This document shows, piece after piece, positions 54,581 to 62,685 of a DNA stretch of 64,000 nt. Both the position numbers and the translations under genes were made by a program. The stretch spans positions 124,001 through 188,000 of the forward strand of contig NZ_PTIR01000006.1 in assembly GCF_002934455.1 (NCBI RefSeq), written 5' to 3'. Every line of letters starts with the position of its first letter. The stretch's first letter is position 1. The stretch is from Trinickia symbiotica (GTDB lineage: Bacteria > Pseudomonadota > Gammaproteobacteria > Burkholderiales > Burkholderiaceae). The notes beneath the pieces were generated by a model. It saw only the letters and a list, made by a program, of their open reading frames with translations. It was not told where the DNA came from and did no database searches.

Positions 54581-55659
54581 GCGAGACGCGCAACGGTGCA
54601 GTGTCGGAGCGCCGCAAAGTCGGCCGCACTGCGCTCGAAGTGACGGCGCTCGGGTTGGGAACGGCCGGGCTCGCCGGACTTTACAGCGACGTGACCGAAA
54701 ACGAAGCGCGCACGGCAATCGATGCCGCGTGGGACGCGGGCATCCGCTTCTTCGATACGGCACCTTACTATGGCCATACGAAGGCCGAGCATTACGTCGG
54801 CGCCGCACTGCGCGATCGGCCGCGCGAGGAGTTCGTGCTGTCCACGAAGGCTGGCCGGCTCATGCGGCCGCGCCGCGATGCGGCCGCGCGTGCACCGAGC
54901 AACGGCTGGGCGCATCCGCTTCCGTTCGAGCCCGTATTCGATTACACGCGCGACGGCATCCTGCGCTCGTTCGAAGACAGCTTGCAGCGGCTCGGGGTGG
55001 CTTCGGTCGATATCCTGCTCATTCACGACATCGGCCCCGTCACTCACGGCGATCGCAACGAGCACTATTGGCGGCAATTGAGCGAAGGCGGCTTCAAGGC
55101 ACTCGACGAGCTGCGCAAGGCAGGGGCCGTGCGCGCGGTCGGGCTCGGTGTGAACGAGGCGCAGCCGATCGTCGAGACGATGCGCGAGTTCGATGTCGAT
55201 TGCGCGCTGCTCGCCGGACGCTATACCTTGCTCGAGCAGGGGACGCTCGACACGTTCTTGCCCGAATGCGAGCGGCGCGGCGTTTCGATCCTGGTCGGCG
55301 GCGCATTCAACTCGGGCATCCTCGCGCATGGCGTCCGTCATCTGAAGGAGCGCCGCGATGCCGGCAACAGCGCGGCGAGCGACCTCAAGTTCAACTACGG
55401 GGAGGCGCCCGCGGAGGTGATCGAGCGCGTGGCGGGCATCGAAGGCGTCTGTGATGCGCACGGCGTCGCGCTGCCGCACGCGGCCCTGCAGTTTCCCTAC
55501 GCTCACCCCGCGGTTGCCAGCGTATTGACGGGCGCGCGCAACGCGAGCGAGGTGCGGCAGAATGTCGACGCATTCACCAAAGCGATTCCCACTGCATTCT
55601 GGGACGCGCTGCGCGCGGCGGGTCTGCTGCATCCGAGCGCTCCCACGCCCCGGAGTTGA
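54577..55659 (+). CDS. aldo/keto reductase, likely L-fucose dehydrogenase
   Basis: NAD(P)-dependent aldo/keto reductase of 360 aa. The catalytic tetrad is visible: Asp in RFFDTAPYYG, Tyr in the same segment, Lys in LSTKAGR and His in LLIHDIGP. The family of L-fucose/L-galactose 1-dehydrogenases shares this length and the AGLYSDVTENEA-like N-terminus. Here it would form the lactone opened by the next gene. The start overlaps the dehydratase stop in an ATGA. Arabinose or galactose isomers could also be substrates. Confidence 0.85.
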   Translation: MSETRNGAVSERRKVGRTALEVTALGLGTAGLAGLYSDVTENEARTAIDAAWDAGIRFFDTAPYYGHTKAEHYVGAALRDRPREEFVLSTKAGRLMRPRRDAAARAPSNGWAHPLPFEPVFDYTRDGILRSFEDSLQRLGVASVDILLIHDIGPVTHGDRNEHYWRQLSEGGFKALDELRKAGAVRAVGLGVNEAQPIVETMREFDVDCALLAGRYTLLEQGTLDTFLPECERRGVSILVGGAFNSGILAHGVRHLKERRDAGNSAASDLKFNYGEAPAEVIERVAGIEGVCDAHGVALPHAALQFPYAHPAVASVLTGARNASEVRQNVDAFTKAIPTAFWDALRAAGLLHPSAPTPRS

Positions 55660-55690
55660 TGGCGTCCGCGTGACGCCGTATCGCAATCGC

Positions 55691-55733
55691 TTGCTTCGCC
55701 TGCCGCCGCCAGCAAAAGGCGGCAGCGAAGCAA
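55691..55733 (+). repeat. Strong hairpin inside the fucose-type operon
   Basis: A 16-pair stem with one bulged C (TTGCTTCGC-c-TGCCGCC against GGCGGCA-GCGAAGCAA) and a 10-base loop, between the reductase and lactonase genes. There is no T run. It could act on mRNA stability or be a remnant of a mobile repeat. Confidence 0.6.
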
Positions 55734-55763
55734 AGAAGCACATAGCAAAGGCAGGCTGAGACG

Positions 55764-56597
55764 ATGAACACCGTCGATGCGCATCAGCATTTCTGGGCAA
55801 TCTCGCGCGGCGATTACGGCTGGCTCACGCCGGCGCTCGCGCCGCTCTATCGTGATTTCGGCCCGGCCGATTTCGCGCCGCTCGCGCAGGCGGCCGGCGT
55901 GGCCCGCAGCCTCGTCGTGCAGGCGGCACCGACCGTCGACGAATCACGCTATTTGCTCGATCTCGCCCGCGAAAATCCCGTCGTTGCGGGCGTGGTCGGC
56001 TGGGTGCCGCTCGACGCCGCCGCGGCACCCGCGCTCATCGCCGAACTGGCGCGCGAGCCGAAGTTCAAGGGCGTGCGGCCGATGCTGCAGGACCTGCCCG
56101 AGGACGACTGGATCGCAAGAGCCCCGCTCGGGCCTGCCATCGACGCTCTGATCGAGCATGGGCTTGCCTTCGACGCGCTCGTGTTCGCGCGCCACTTACC
56201 CCATCTGCTCACATTCGCGCAGCGCCACCCGGACTTGCGGATCGTGATCGATCACGGCGCGAAGCCGCCGATCGCGGAGGGCGATGCGGGCTGGCAGCCG
56301 TGGGCCGAGCGCATCGCCGAGCTCGCCCGCCTGCCGCAGATCCATTGCAAGATTTCGGGGCTGGCCACCGAGGCCGGGCCCGGATGGACCGACGAAACGC
56401 TCGCGCCTTATGTGGATCATCTGCTCGCGAACTTCGGCGCGAGGCGGCTCATGTGGGGCAGCGACTGGCCCGTGCTCGAGCTCAACGGCGATTACGGCGG
56501 CTGGCACGCGTGCGCGACGAGATTGACCGCCAAGTTGACGGACGACGAGCGCGCCGCGATTTTCGGCGGCACCGCGACCACCTTTTATGGCCTTTGA
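55764..56597 (+). CDS. amidohydrolase family lactonase, likely L-fucono-1,5-lactonase
   Basis: COG3618-type amidohydrolase of 277 aa. The metal-binding HxH is in VDAHQHFW at the N-terminus; later His occur in VFARHLPHLL and RIVIDHGAKPP, and the catalytic Asp is in MWGSDWPVLEL. Enzymes of this family hydrolyse L-fucono- and L-rhamnono-lactones. It lies between the aldo/keto reductase and the SDR, the order expected. CAGGCTGAGACG precedes the ATG. The substrate is predicted from the whole operon. Confidence 0.87.
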   Translation: MNTVDAHQHFWAISRGDYGWLTPALAPLYRDFGPADFAPLAQAAGVARSLVVQAAPTVDESRYLLDLARENPVVAGVVGWVPLDAAAAPALIAELAREPKFKGVRPMLQDLPEDDWIARAPLGPAIDALIEHGLAFDALVFARHLPHLLTFAQRHPDLRIVIDHGAKPPIAEGDAGWQPWAERIAELARLPQIHCKISGLATEAGPGWTDETLAPYVDHLLANFGARRLMWGSDWPVLELNGDYGGWHACATRLTAKLTDDERAAIFGGTATTFYGL

Positions 56598-56705
56598 CTT
56601 GGCGCTTGACGGCTCGTCCGCCTCGCCTCAGCGAGCGCCGAATGTCTTCAAACGATAGATGTCATCGACGTCCCCCATTCGACAAATGAACGGAGCACCC
56701 AATTC

Positions 56706-57482
56706 ATGAACGCAAGCGAAACACATTTTCCTTCACCGCCGCCGGAGCGGCTTGCCGGCAAGGTGGCGCTCGTCACAGCCGCGGCCCAAGGCATCGGCCG
56801 CGCCTGCGCGGAACGTTTCGCGCGCGAGGGCGCGCGCGTCATCGCCACGGACATTCGCGTCGATCTCTTCGGCAACGTGCCATTCGAGACGCGCAAGCTC
56901 GACGTGCGCGATTCCGCAGCGATTGCGGCGCTTGCGCGAGAGCTCGGCGGCGTGGACGTGCTGCTCAATGGCGCCGGCTTCGTCCACGCGGGAACGGTGC
57001 TCGAATGCGAGGAGGCGGACTGGGACTTTTCGTTCGATCTGAACGCCAAGTCGATGTATCGGACGATCCGGGCGTTCCTGCCCGCGATGCTCGAACGCGG
57101 CGGCGGCTCGATCGTCAACGTCGCGTCCGCGGCCTCGAGCGTAAAAGGCGTGCCGAACCGCTTTGCCTACGGCGCATCGAAAGCCGCCGTCGTCGGGTTG
57201 ACGAAGTCCGTCGCCGCCGATTTCGTCACGCGCGGTATTCGCTGCAATGCGATTTGCCCGGGCACCGTCGAGTCGCCCTCGCTCGAGCAGCGCATTGCCG
57301 CGCAGGCAAGCGAGCAGGGCAAGTCGGTCGCCGAGGTGCAGGCCGCGTTCGTCGCGCGCCAGCCGATGGGCCGCATCGGTCGGCCCGAGGAAATTGCCGC
57401 GCTCGCGGCTTACCTCGCGTCAGACGAGGCAGGCTTTACGACAGGGCAGATCCACGTCATCGACGGTGGCTGGTCGAACTGA
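56706..57482 (+). CDS. SDR, likely 2-keto-3-deoxy-L-fuconate dehydrogenase
   Basis: Short-chain dehydrogenase of 258 aa. Cofactor motif VTAAAQGIGRACAE with Asp in ATDIRVD, favouring NAD; LLNGAGF; active-site Tyr and Lys in YGASKAAV with Ser in NVASAASS; and a C-terminal IHVIDGGWSN. It would oxidise 2-keto-3-deoxy-L-fuconate to the 2,4-diketo acid used by the next enzyme. GGAG precedes the ATG. Part of the forward operon. Confidence 0.86.
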   Translation: MNASETHFPSPPPERLAGKVALVTAAAQGIGRACAERFAREGARVIATDIRVDLFGNVPFETRKLDVRDSAAIAALARELGGVDVLLNGAGFVHAGTVLECEEADWDFSFDLNAKSMYRTIRAFLPAMLERGGGSIVNVASAASSVKGVPNRFAYGASKAAVVGLTKSVAADFVTRGIRCNAICPGTVESPSLEQRIAAQASEQGKSVAEVQAAFVARQPMGRIGRPEEIAALAAYLASDEAGFTTGQIHVIDGGWSN

Positions 57483-57607
57483 GCGCTCGTTCGGTGGTCC
57501 GACCAATTTGCCGAATTGGGTCGGATGCTCAATCATGATCGGTCGCACCGGCGCGGTCGGATCGCGCGCTCGACCGAATCGTTACTCAAACCCTTTATCT
57601 TACCGCC

Positions 57608-58456
57608 ATGAAACTGCTTCGCTTTGGGCCGAAAGGCCAGGAAAAACCGGGTCTTGTCGACGCTGACGGCAACATCCGCGATCTTTCGGGCCACGTCGAC
57701 GACATCGCGGGCGACACGCTGACCGATGCGAGCCTGGCACGCGTTCGCGCGCTCGATCCGGCGACGTTGCCGCTCGTCTCGGGTGAGCCGCGCCTTGGCG
57801 CTTGCGTCGGCCGCGTCGGCAAGCTCGTCTGCATCGGGCTCAACTATGCCGACCACGCGGCGGAATCGAACCTGCCGATCCCGACCGAGCCGGTCGTTTT
57901 CAACAAGTGGACGAGCGCGATCGTCGGCCCGAACGACGACGTCGAAATTCCGCGCGGCTCGACGAAGACCGATTGGGAGGTCGAACTCGGCGTCGTGATC
58001 GGGCGGAACTGCAAGTACGTCGACGAAGCGAGCGCGCTCGACTACGTGGCGGGATACTGCGTCGTCAACGACGTATCGGAGCGGGCCTGGCAGATCGAGC
58101 GCGGCGGCCAGTGGGACAAGGGCAAGGGATTCGACACGTTCGGTCCGATCGGCCCGTGGCTGGTCACGCGCGACGAAATTCGCGATCCGCAGAGCCTCGA
58201 CCTCTGGCTCGAGGTCGACGGCCATCGTTATCAGAACGGGAACACGCGCACGATGATTTTCCCGGTCGCGAAGCTCGTTTCCTACCTCTCGCAGTGCATG
58301 AGCCTGCAGCCGGGCGATGTCATCTCGACGGGCACGCCCCCGGGCGTCGGCCTCGGCCAGAAGCCCGAGCCGATCTACCTCAAGGCGGGGCAGACGATGC
58401 ATCTCGGCATCGCCGGACTCGGCGAGCAGCGGCAGCGCACGGTCGCCGCCGACTGA
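57608..58456 (+). CDS. FAH family hydrolase, likely 2,4-diketo-3-deoxy-L-fuconate hydrolase
   Basis: Fumarylacetoacetate-hydrolase superfamily enzyme of 282 aa. Landmarks: KLVCIGLNYADHAAESNLP, WEVELGVVIGRNC, CVVNDVSERAWQ, FGPIGPWLVTRDEI and STGTPPGVGLGQKPEP. It would cleave the diketo acid into pyruvate and lactate, completing the non-phosphorylative route. It differs from the FAH protein at 18.7 kb in the tail and in its neighbours. The ribosome-binding site is weak. Confidence 0.87.
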   Translation: MKLLRFGPKGQEKPGLVDADGNIRDLSGHVDDIAGDTLTDASLARVRALDPATLPLVSGEPRLGACVGRVGKLVCIGLNYADHAAESNLPIPTEPVVFNKWTSAIVGPNDDVEIPRGSTKTDWEVELGVVIGRNCKYVDEASALDYVAGYCVVNDVSERAWQIERGGQWDKGKGFDTFGPIGPWLVTRDEIRDPQSLDLWLEVDGHRYQNGNTRTMIFPVAKLVSYLSQCMSLQPGDVISTGTPPGVGLGQKPEPIYLKAGQTMHLGIAGLGEQRQRTVAAD

Positions 58457-58581
58457 AATCGACTCCGCTCGAAGCCGGGCTGCGCGAACGCGGCCCGGTG
58501 TCGTTGACGGACGTCGATCCTCCGTTTGCCCGCCTTCGACTATGCTGGATGGAAGATTGAACGGCACAGCGAGGTGGCAAC

Positions 58582-58860
58582 ATGCAAATCTCCTTTCCGC
58601 AGGAGCCGGCCGAGTACTGCGGCCGCGATCTGGTGCTCGCCTTTCCGGCACTCGTCGACGGTGAGCGCGTGCAATGCGCGATCACGGCGGAAGCGCTCGA
58701 GGACCATTTCGGCGCCGAGTCTCTGCGTGAAGACGACGTGCAACGCGCGTTCGAAGTCAATCGGCGTGCGATCGAACACGCCGCACGCAAGATGCTCCAG
58801 GAGTTAGGCAAGAAGCCCGTGCTGCTGCATAGCGGCTTTTTTCGCTTTTACGACGAATAG
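58582..58860 (+). CDS. DUF1488 family protein
   Basis: Small protein of 92 aa resembling DUF1488 (LVLAFPALVDGERVQCAIT, ALEDHFGAESLREDD, ARKMLQELGKKPVLLHSGFF). Function unknown. It follows the fucose-type genes by 125 bases and probably has its own expression; its ATG is preceded by GAGGTGGCAAC. It may be a stress or general protein rather than a pathway member. Confidence 0.82.
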   Translation: MQISFPQEPAEYCGRDLVLAFPALVDGERVQCAITAEALEDHFGAESLREDDVQRAFEVNRRAIEHAARKMLQELGKKPVLLHSGFFRFYDE

Positions 58861-59000
58861 CGATCGGCAAGCCAGCAGCCGGCGGGCTTCGCCGCGCGTC
58901 GTTGCCGCCGCGCGCGGTCGTCGATTCCGACCTTGAGCGAGCCGGTCGCGGGCACGGATGCCGACGCCGTCGATGCCGGGAGCGATGGAGGAAGAAAGCG

Positions 59001-59990
59001 ATGCGTGCGATGGTTTTCGACGGAAGCGCGCCGTTGCTCGCTGAGCGCGAGCTGCCCGATCCGGTACCCGCCGCGGGGCAGTTGCTCATCGACGTTCATG
59101 CGTGCGGAGTTTGCCGCACCGATCTTCACGTGGTGGACGGCGATCTCGCGCATCCGAAGCGCCCAGTCATTCCGGGCCACGAGATCGTCGGCACGGTCGC
59201 CGCGATGGGCGAGGGGGCAAGCGGCTTCGCGATCGGCGAGCGCGTAGGCGTCCCGTGGCTCGGGCACGCGTGCGGGCACTGCCGATACTGCGCGCGCGGG
59301 CGAGAGAACCTCTGCGATGCGCCCGGGTTCACCGGCTATACGATCGACGGAGGCTACGCCGAGCGCACCGTCGCCGACAGCCGCTATTGCTTGCGGCTGC
59401 CCGATCGCTACACCGATGTCGAAGCGGCGCCGTTGCTTTGCGCGGGGCTCATCGGCTACCGCACGCTCGCGATGGCGGGTGACGCCGAACGCGTCGGCAT
59501 CTACGGTTTCGGCGCCGCGGCACACATCGTCGCGCAGGTCGCGCGCCACCAGGGCCGCACCGTGTACGCTTTTACTCGTCCCGGCGATGCAACTGCCCAG
59601 CAGCTCGCACGGCGACTCGGCGCGCATTGGGCCGGCGGCAGCGACGAACGTGGGCCCGCAGCGCTCGATGCGGCGCTCATCTTCGCGCCCGTCGGGGCGC
59701 TCGTGCCGCGGGCGCTCGAGGCTGTCGTAAAGGGGGGTGTCGTCGTCTGCGGCGGGATCCACATGAGCACGATTCCCGCGTTTTCGTACGACCTTCTCTG
59801 GGGCGAGCGCCGCCTCGTATCGGTCGCCAACCTGACGCGCGAGGACGGTCACGCATTCATGAAAATCGCGGGGCAGACGCCGCTCGAGATCGAGACGACG
59901 CCGTATCCGTTCACGGAAGCCAATCGCGCGCTCTCGGATCTGCGCGAAGGCCGCCTGTCGGGAGCGGCGGTACTGACGATGAAACGGTGA
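59001..59990 (+). CDS. zinc-dependent alcohol dehydrogenase
   Basis: Medium-chain dehydrogenase of 329 aa. Catalytic zinc: ACGVCRTDLHV and PGHEIVG. Structural zinc lobe: CGHCRYCARGRENLC. The Rossmann domain starts VGIYGFGAAAHIVAQ. It belongs to the group that reduces or oxidises short aldehydes and alcohols. The start at 59001 is preceded by GGAGGAAGAAAGCG; an earlier in-frame start has no homology. It may remove lactaldehyde or another by-product of the upstream pathway, but it could be independent. Confidence 0.87.
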   Translation: MRAMVFDGSAPLLAERELPDPVPAAGQLLIDVHACGVCRTDLHVVDGDLAHPKRPVIPGHEIVGTVAAMGEGASGFAIGERVGVPWLGHACGHCRYCARGRENLCDAPGFTGYTIDGGYAERTVADSRYCLRLPDRYTDVEAAPLLCAGLIGYRTLAMAGDAERVGIYGFGAAAHIVAQVARHQGRTVYAFTRPGDATAQQLARRLGAHWAGGSDERGPAALDAALIFAPVGALVPRALEAVVKGGVVVCGGIHMSTIPAFSYDLLWGERRLVSVANLTREDGHAFMKIAGQTPLEIETTPYPFTEANRALSDLREGRLSGAAVLTMKR

Positions 59991-60017
59991 GGCGGCCCCG
60001 CCCGCGGCCAGCGGGCG

Positions 60018-60830
60018 TCAAACGCGCGCGAGCGCCTCGAGATCGACGATGCGAATCCGCTTGCCGCGCGTTTCGAGCAGACCGTCGCGCTGAAACTTCG
60101 AGAACATGCGGCTCACCGTCTCGAGCTTCATGCCGAGGTAGTTGCCCATCTCTTCGCGCGTCATGCGCAGATGAAATTCGGCCGGCGAATACCCGCGCGC
60201 CTCCATGCGGCTCGAGAGATTGAGCAGGAAGCTCGCGAGGCGCTCTTCGGCGCGCATCGTGCCGAGCAGCATCATGAGCGCCGATTCGCGAACGATCTCG
60301 CCGCTCATCATGCGCAGGACTTGCTGCTGCAGCGGTTTCGACTCGGCGCAGAGCGCCTCGAGCAATGCGTAGGGAATGATGCAGACGCTGCTGTCTTCGA
60401 TCGCGACCGTATCGCCGATATGGCGCCGGCTATGGAGGCCGTCGAGGCCGAGCACTTCGCCCGCGAAGTGAAAGCCCGTCACCTGCTCACGACCGTCGCG
60501 ATGCATGACGACCGTCTTGAACGAGCCCGCGCGCACGGCATAGATGCTCTGGAATTCATCGTTCGCGCGGTAGAGCGCTTCGCCGCGCTTGACGAGGCGC
60601 GTCGCGGTCACGATCGAATCGAAGAGCCGCAGTTCTTCCGACGTAAGGTTGTTCGGCATGCAGCCAGACAGCATCGAACAGTCGGAGCAGCCTGCGTTCG
60701 TCGATGCGGCATTCGGCGTGGTCTTCGGCGTGGCCTGCGGTGTGGTCTTCGGCGGACGCATAGGTACGATCGAAGACAGGGGCAGCCGCTCCGCGCGAGT
60801 GTCTTCCTCTGGTTCCAATTCGAGCAGCAT
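60018..60830 (-). CDS. FNR/Anr-type oxygen-sensing regulator
   Basis: CRP/FNR family regulator of 270 aa. An N-terminal Cys set C48-x2-C51-x5-C57 plus a fourth Cys in SSVCIIPY fits an oxygen-labile 4Fe-4S cluster. The cyclic-nucleotide-like barrel follows, then the HTH RMTREEMGNYLGMKLETVSRMFSKF with the E-x2-SR recognition residues of FNR. Residues 28-39 are a KTTPQATPKTTP repeat encoded by three 12-base units. The ATG at 60830 has AAGGCGGAG upstream and is preferred to 60890, which has no clear site. Confidence 0.85.
   Translation of the reverse strand: MLLELEPEEDTRAERLPLSSIVPMRPPKTTPQATPKTTPNAASTNAGCSDCSMLSGCMPNNLTSEELRLFDSIVTATRLVKRGEALYRANDEFQSIYAVRAGSFKTVVMHRDGREQVTGFHFAGEVLGLDGLHSRRHIGDTVAIEDSSVCIIPYALLEALCAESKPLQQQVLRMMSGEIVRESALMMLLGTMRAEERLASFLLNLSSRMEARGYSPAEFHLRMTREEMGNYLGMKLETVSRMFSKFQRDGLLETRGKRIRIVDLEALARV
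60718..60753. repeat. Three tandem 12-bp units within the FNR gene
   Basis: GTGGTCTTCGGC, GTGGCCTGCGGT, GTGGTCTTCGGC in direct order on the forward strand, with a degenerate fourth unit before them. They encode a TTPx repeat ahead of the cysteine motif. Confidence 0.75.
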
Positions 60831-61243
60831 GTCTTCGTTCTCCGCCTTTTGGGTGCGCACCCGCCCTGGGTGCCGCGAAACAATTTCCATGTGAGTATCG
60901 GTGGTAGCGGGCGCCGAGCCTATCAGCGGCGTATGAAACTTCGGTAAGTGTTAGCGTAGGGTTGTAAGACTTCTCCTACGGCGGTGACGGAAAATGAGCG
61001 GCGATGCGTAGCCGGACCGCGGAGCGGCCCTTGGCGCGGCGATGCACGCCCGTCGAGCGGTGCTCTTCCGGTCGTTCGCAGGCTGGCGGGGCGTGTATTT
61101 TAATTGCTTAGCGAAGAGTAATAGACTGACGAATTCGAGCTGCGCGCCGATCACGCGCTATCGCTCGGCGTGGAGGGGCGCAGTTTCTGTCAGAACTTTG
61201 CTGACGCAAGGCAAGGCAAGGCTGGCGCGGGGCGCTCGGGCAC
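60831..61243. other. Intergenic region between fnr and phaZ
   Basis: A 413-base gap; both neighbours lie on the reverse strand, so it holds the fnr promoter and the end of the phaZ transcript. I see no TTGAT-N4-ATCAA FNR box and no coding frame with homology. Confidence 0.55.
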
Positions 61244-62506
61244 TCAGCTAATGGCGGCGGGCTGTGGCTCGTGGGGCTCGTGGGGCTCGTGGGTCTCGCG
61301 CCAGAACGCGGCCAGCGCCGGATGGATCGCTTCGCGCCAGCGCGGACCGGTGAAAAGATCGTAGTGGTCGCAATCGGCAATAGTCAGCTGTTTGCGCCGC
61401 CTGTCGGGCACCGCGCTGCAGACCGCATGCGCCGCGTGGGTCTGGCCGGCGCCCGTGATGTCGTCGCGGTCTCCCTCGATCGTGCAGAGCGCCGACGCCG
61501 CGAGCGCGCTGCCGCGCACGCGCCGGCCGTCGACGTCCCAGGCACCGCGCGCGAGCCGCTGCTCCTTGAAAACGATGCGGAGGGTATCGAGAAAGTAGTC
61601 TTCGGTCATGTCGAGCACCGCCGCGTATTCGTCGAAGGCGCGCCGGCTCGCGGCTATCCTGGCGTCGTCGCCGGCGAGGCGGCTCGTCCAGTACCGCGTT
61701 TCGAGCGCCATCTGCCGATGCGGATGCGCGGCGACGATCGCGGCATGCTGCAGGTATCCGGGGTAGATACGCCGTCCGCCGCCGCGATACCAGGCCGGCA
61801 CCGTATCGATGACCGTGCGGCGGAACCAGTCGATGCTGTGTGTCGCCGCCAGCCGGTCGACGGCGGTCGGATTGAGTCGCGTATCGATCGGTCCCCCCAT
61901 CAGCGTGACCGAAAGCGGCGCGGGCTCGCCGCGAGCCGCGATGAGGGCCGCGGCGGCGATGGCCGGCACCGTCCCCTGGCAGACGGCGAGCACATGCAGC
62001 CCATTGCCGCATAGGCGGCGCATGAAGCGCTCCACGGTCAGCACGTAGTCGTCGAGGCCGAAGCGGCCCTCGGCGAGCGGCACGTCGCGTGCGTTGGCCC
62101 AGTCGGTCACGTAGACGTCGCCGTCCTCGAGCAGCGTTTCCACCGTCTCGCGCAGCATGACCGCGTGATGTCCGGCGAGCGGCGTGCAAAGCAGGATCGG
62201 CGCGCCGCCGTCGAGCCGCGCGCGATGTTCGCCTCGCCGCGCGAACCGGCGCAACGCGCAAAACGCCACACGATCGACGACGGTTTCATCGACGTGAACG
62301 CGTCGGCCGCCGAGCGTCACCGACGCGATCGCGAACGGCGGCGGCTCCAGCGTCGTCTTGAAGACGCGGCGCAGCCATTCGCAGCCGGGCATCGCGAGCG
62401 ACTCGGGAGATTGCGCGGGCAGACCGCACGCCCGTGCGAGCGAGGCTGCCCATGTATCCATCCAGCGAATCAGCGCGCGCTGCGTCTCGAGCCAGTTGTA
62501 GAGCAT
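61244..62506 (-). CDS. phaZ: intracellular polyhydroxybutyrate depolymerase
   Basis: Cytoplasmic PHB depolymerase of 420 aa, PhaZ1 type. The lipase-like box holds a cysteine, Cys176 in HVLAVCQGT, instead of serine, as in the Ralstonia enzyme. The catalytic His is probably in ADCDHYDLFTG and Asp in GDRDDITGAG. ILLCTPLAGHHAVMLRETVETLL is the oxyanion region. It would mobilise stored PHB. The C-terminus ends in HEPHEPHEP encoded by 9-bp repeats. GGAGACGCTC precedes the ATG. It is separated from fnr by 413 bases. Confidence 0.9.
   Translation of the reverse strand: MLYNWLETQRALIRWMDTWAASLARACGLPAQSPESLAMPGCEWLRRVFKTTLEPPPFAIASVTLGGRRVHVDETVVDRVAFCALRRFARRGEHRARLDGGAPILLCTPLAGHHAVMLRETVETLLEDGDVYVTDWANARDVPLAEGRFGLDDYVLTVERFMRRLCGNGLHVLAVCQGTVPAIAAAALIAARGEPAPLSVTLMGGPIDTRLNPTAVDRLAATHSIDWFRRTVIDTVPAWYRGGGRRIYPGYLQHAAIVAAHPHRQMALETRYWTSRLAGDDARIAASRRAFDEYAAVLDMTEDYFLDTLRIVFKEQRLARGAWDVDGRRVRGSALAASALCTIEGDRDDITGAGQTHAAHAVCSAVPDRRRKQLTIADCDHYDLFTGPRWREAIHPALAAFWRETHEPHEPHEPQPAAIS
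61266..61292. repeat. Three perfect 9-bp repeats at the end of phaZ
   Basis: GGCTCGTGG repeated three times in direct order, coding HEP three times on the reverse strand. A fourth copy is imperfect. This could vary in copy number between strains. Confidence 0.85.
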
Positions 62507-62652
62507 GAGCGTCTCCCGTCGGCACCACGCGCCGCGAGCCGGGAACGGCTGATTCCTCGGGCCTGCCGGGCGAGAGCCGATCAGCTATTGTCGGATCGGG
62601 GCGAAGGGCTGGCAACTCACGGTTTACGCCAGGATGGGCTGCTGTTGTACTA

Positions 62653-62670
62653 TTGGACGTTTTTGTCCAA
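62653..62670. promoter_or_regulatory. Inverted repeat before ppiD
   Basis: TTGGAC-N6-GTCCAA, 16-33 bases before the ppiD start, in the 179-base gap between phaZ and ppiD. It may be an operator or a leader hairpin. Confidence 0.4.
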
Positions 62671-62685
62671 CCTAACCCCTCACGC

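Noticed and set aside
61266-61292. CRISPR-like array
   Set aside because: The repeat is 9 bp, contiguous and in frame within phaZ; there are no spacers.
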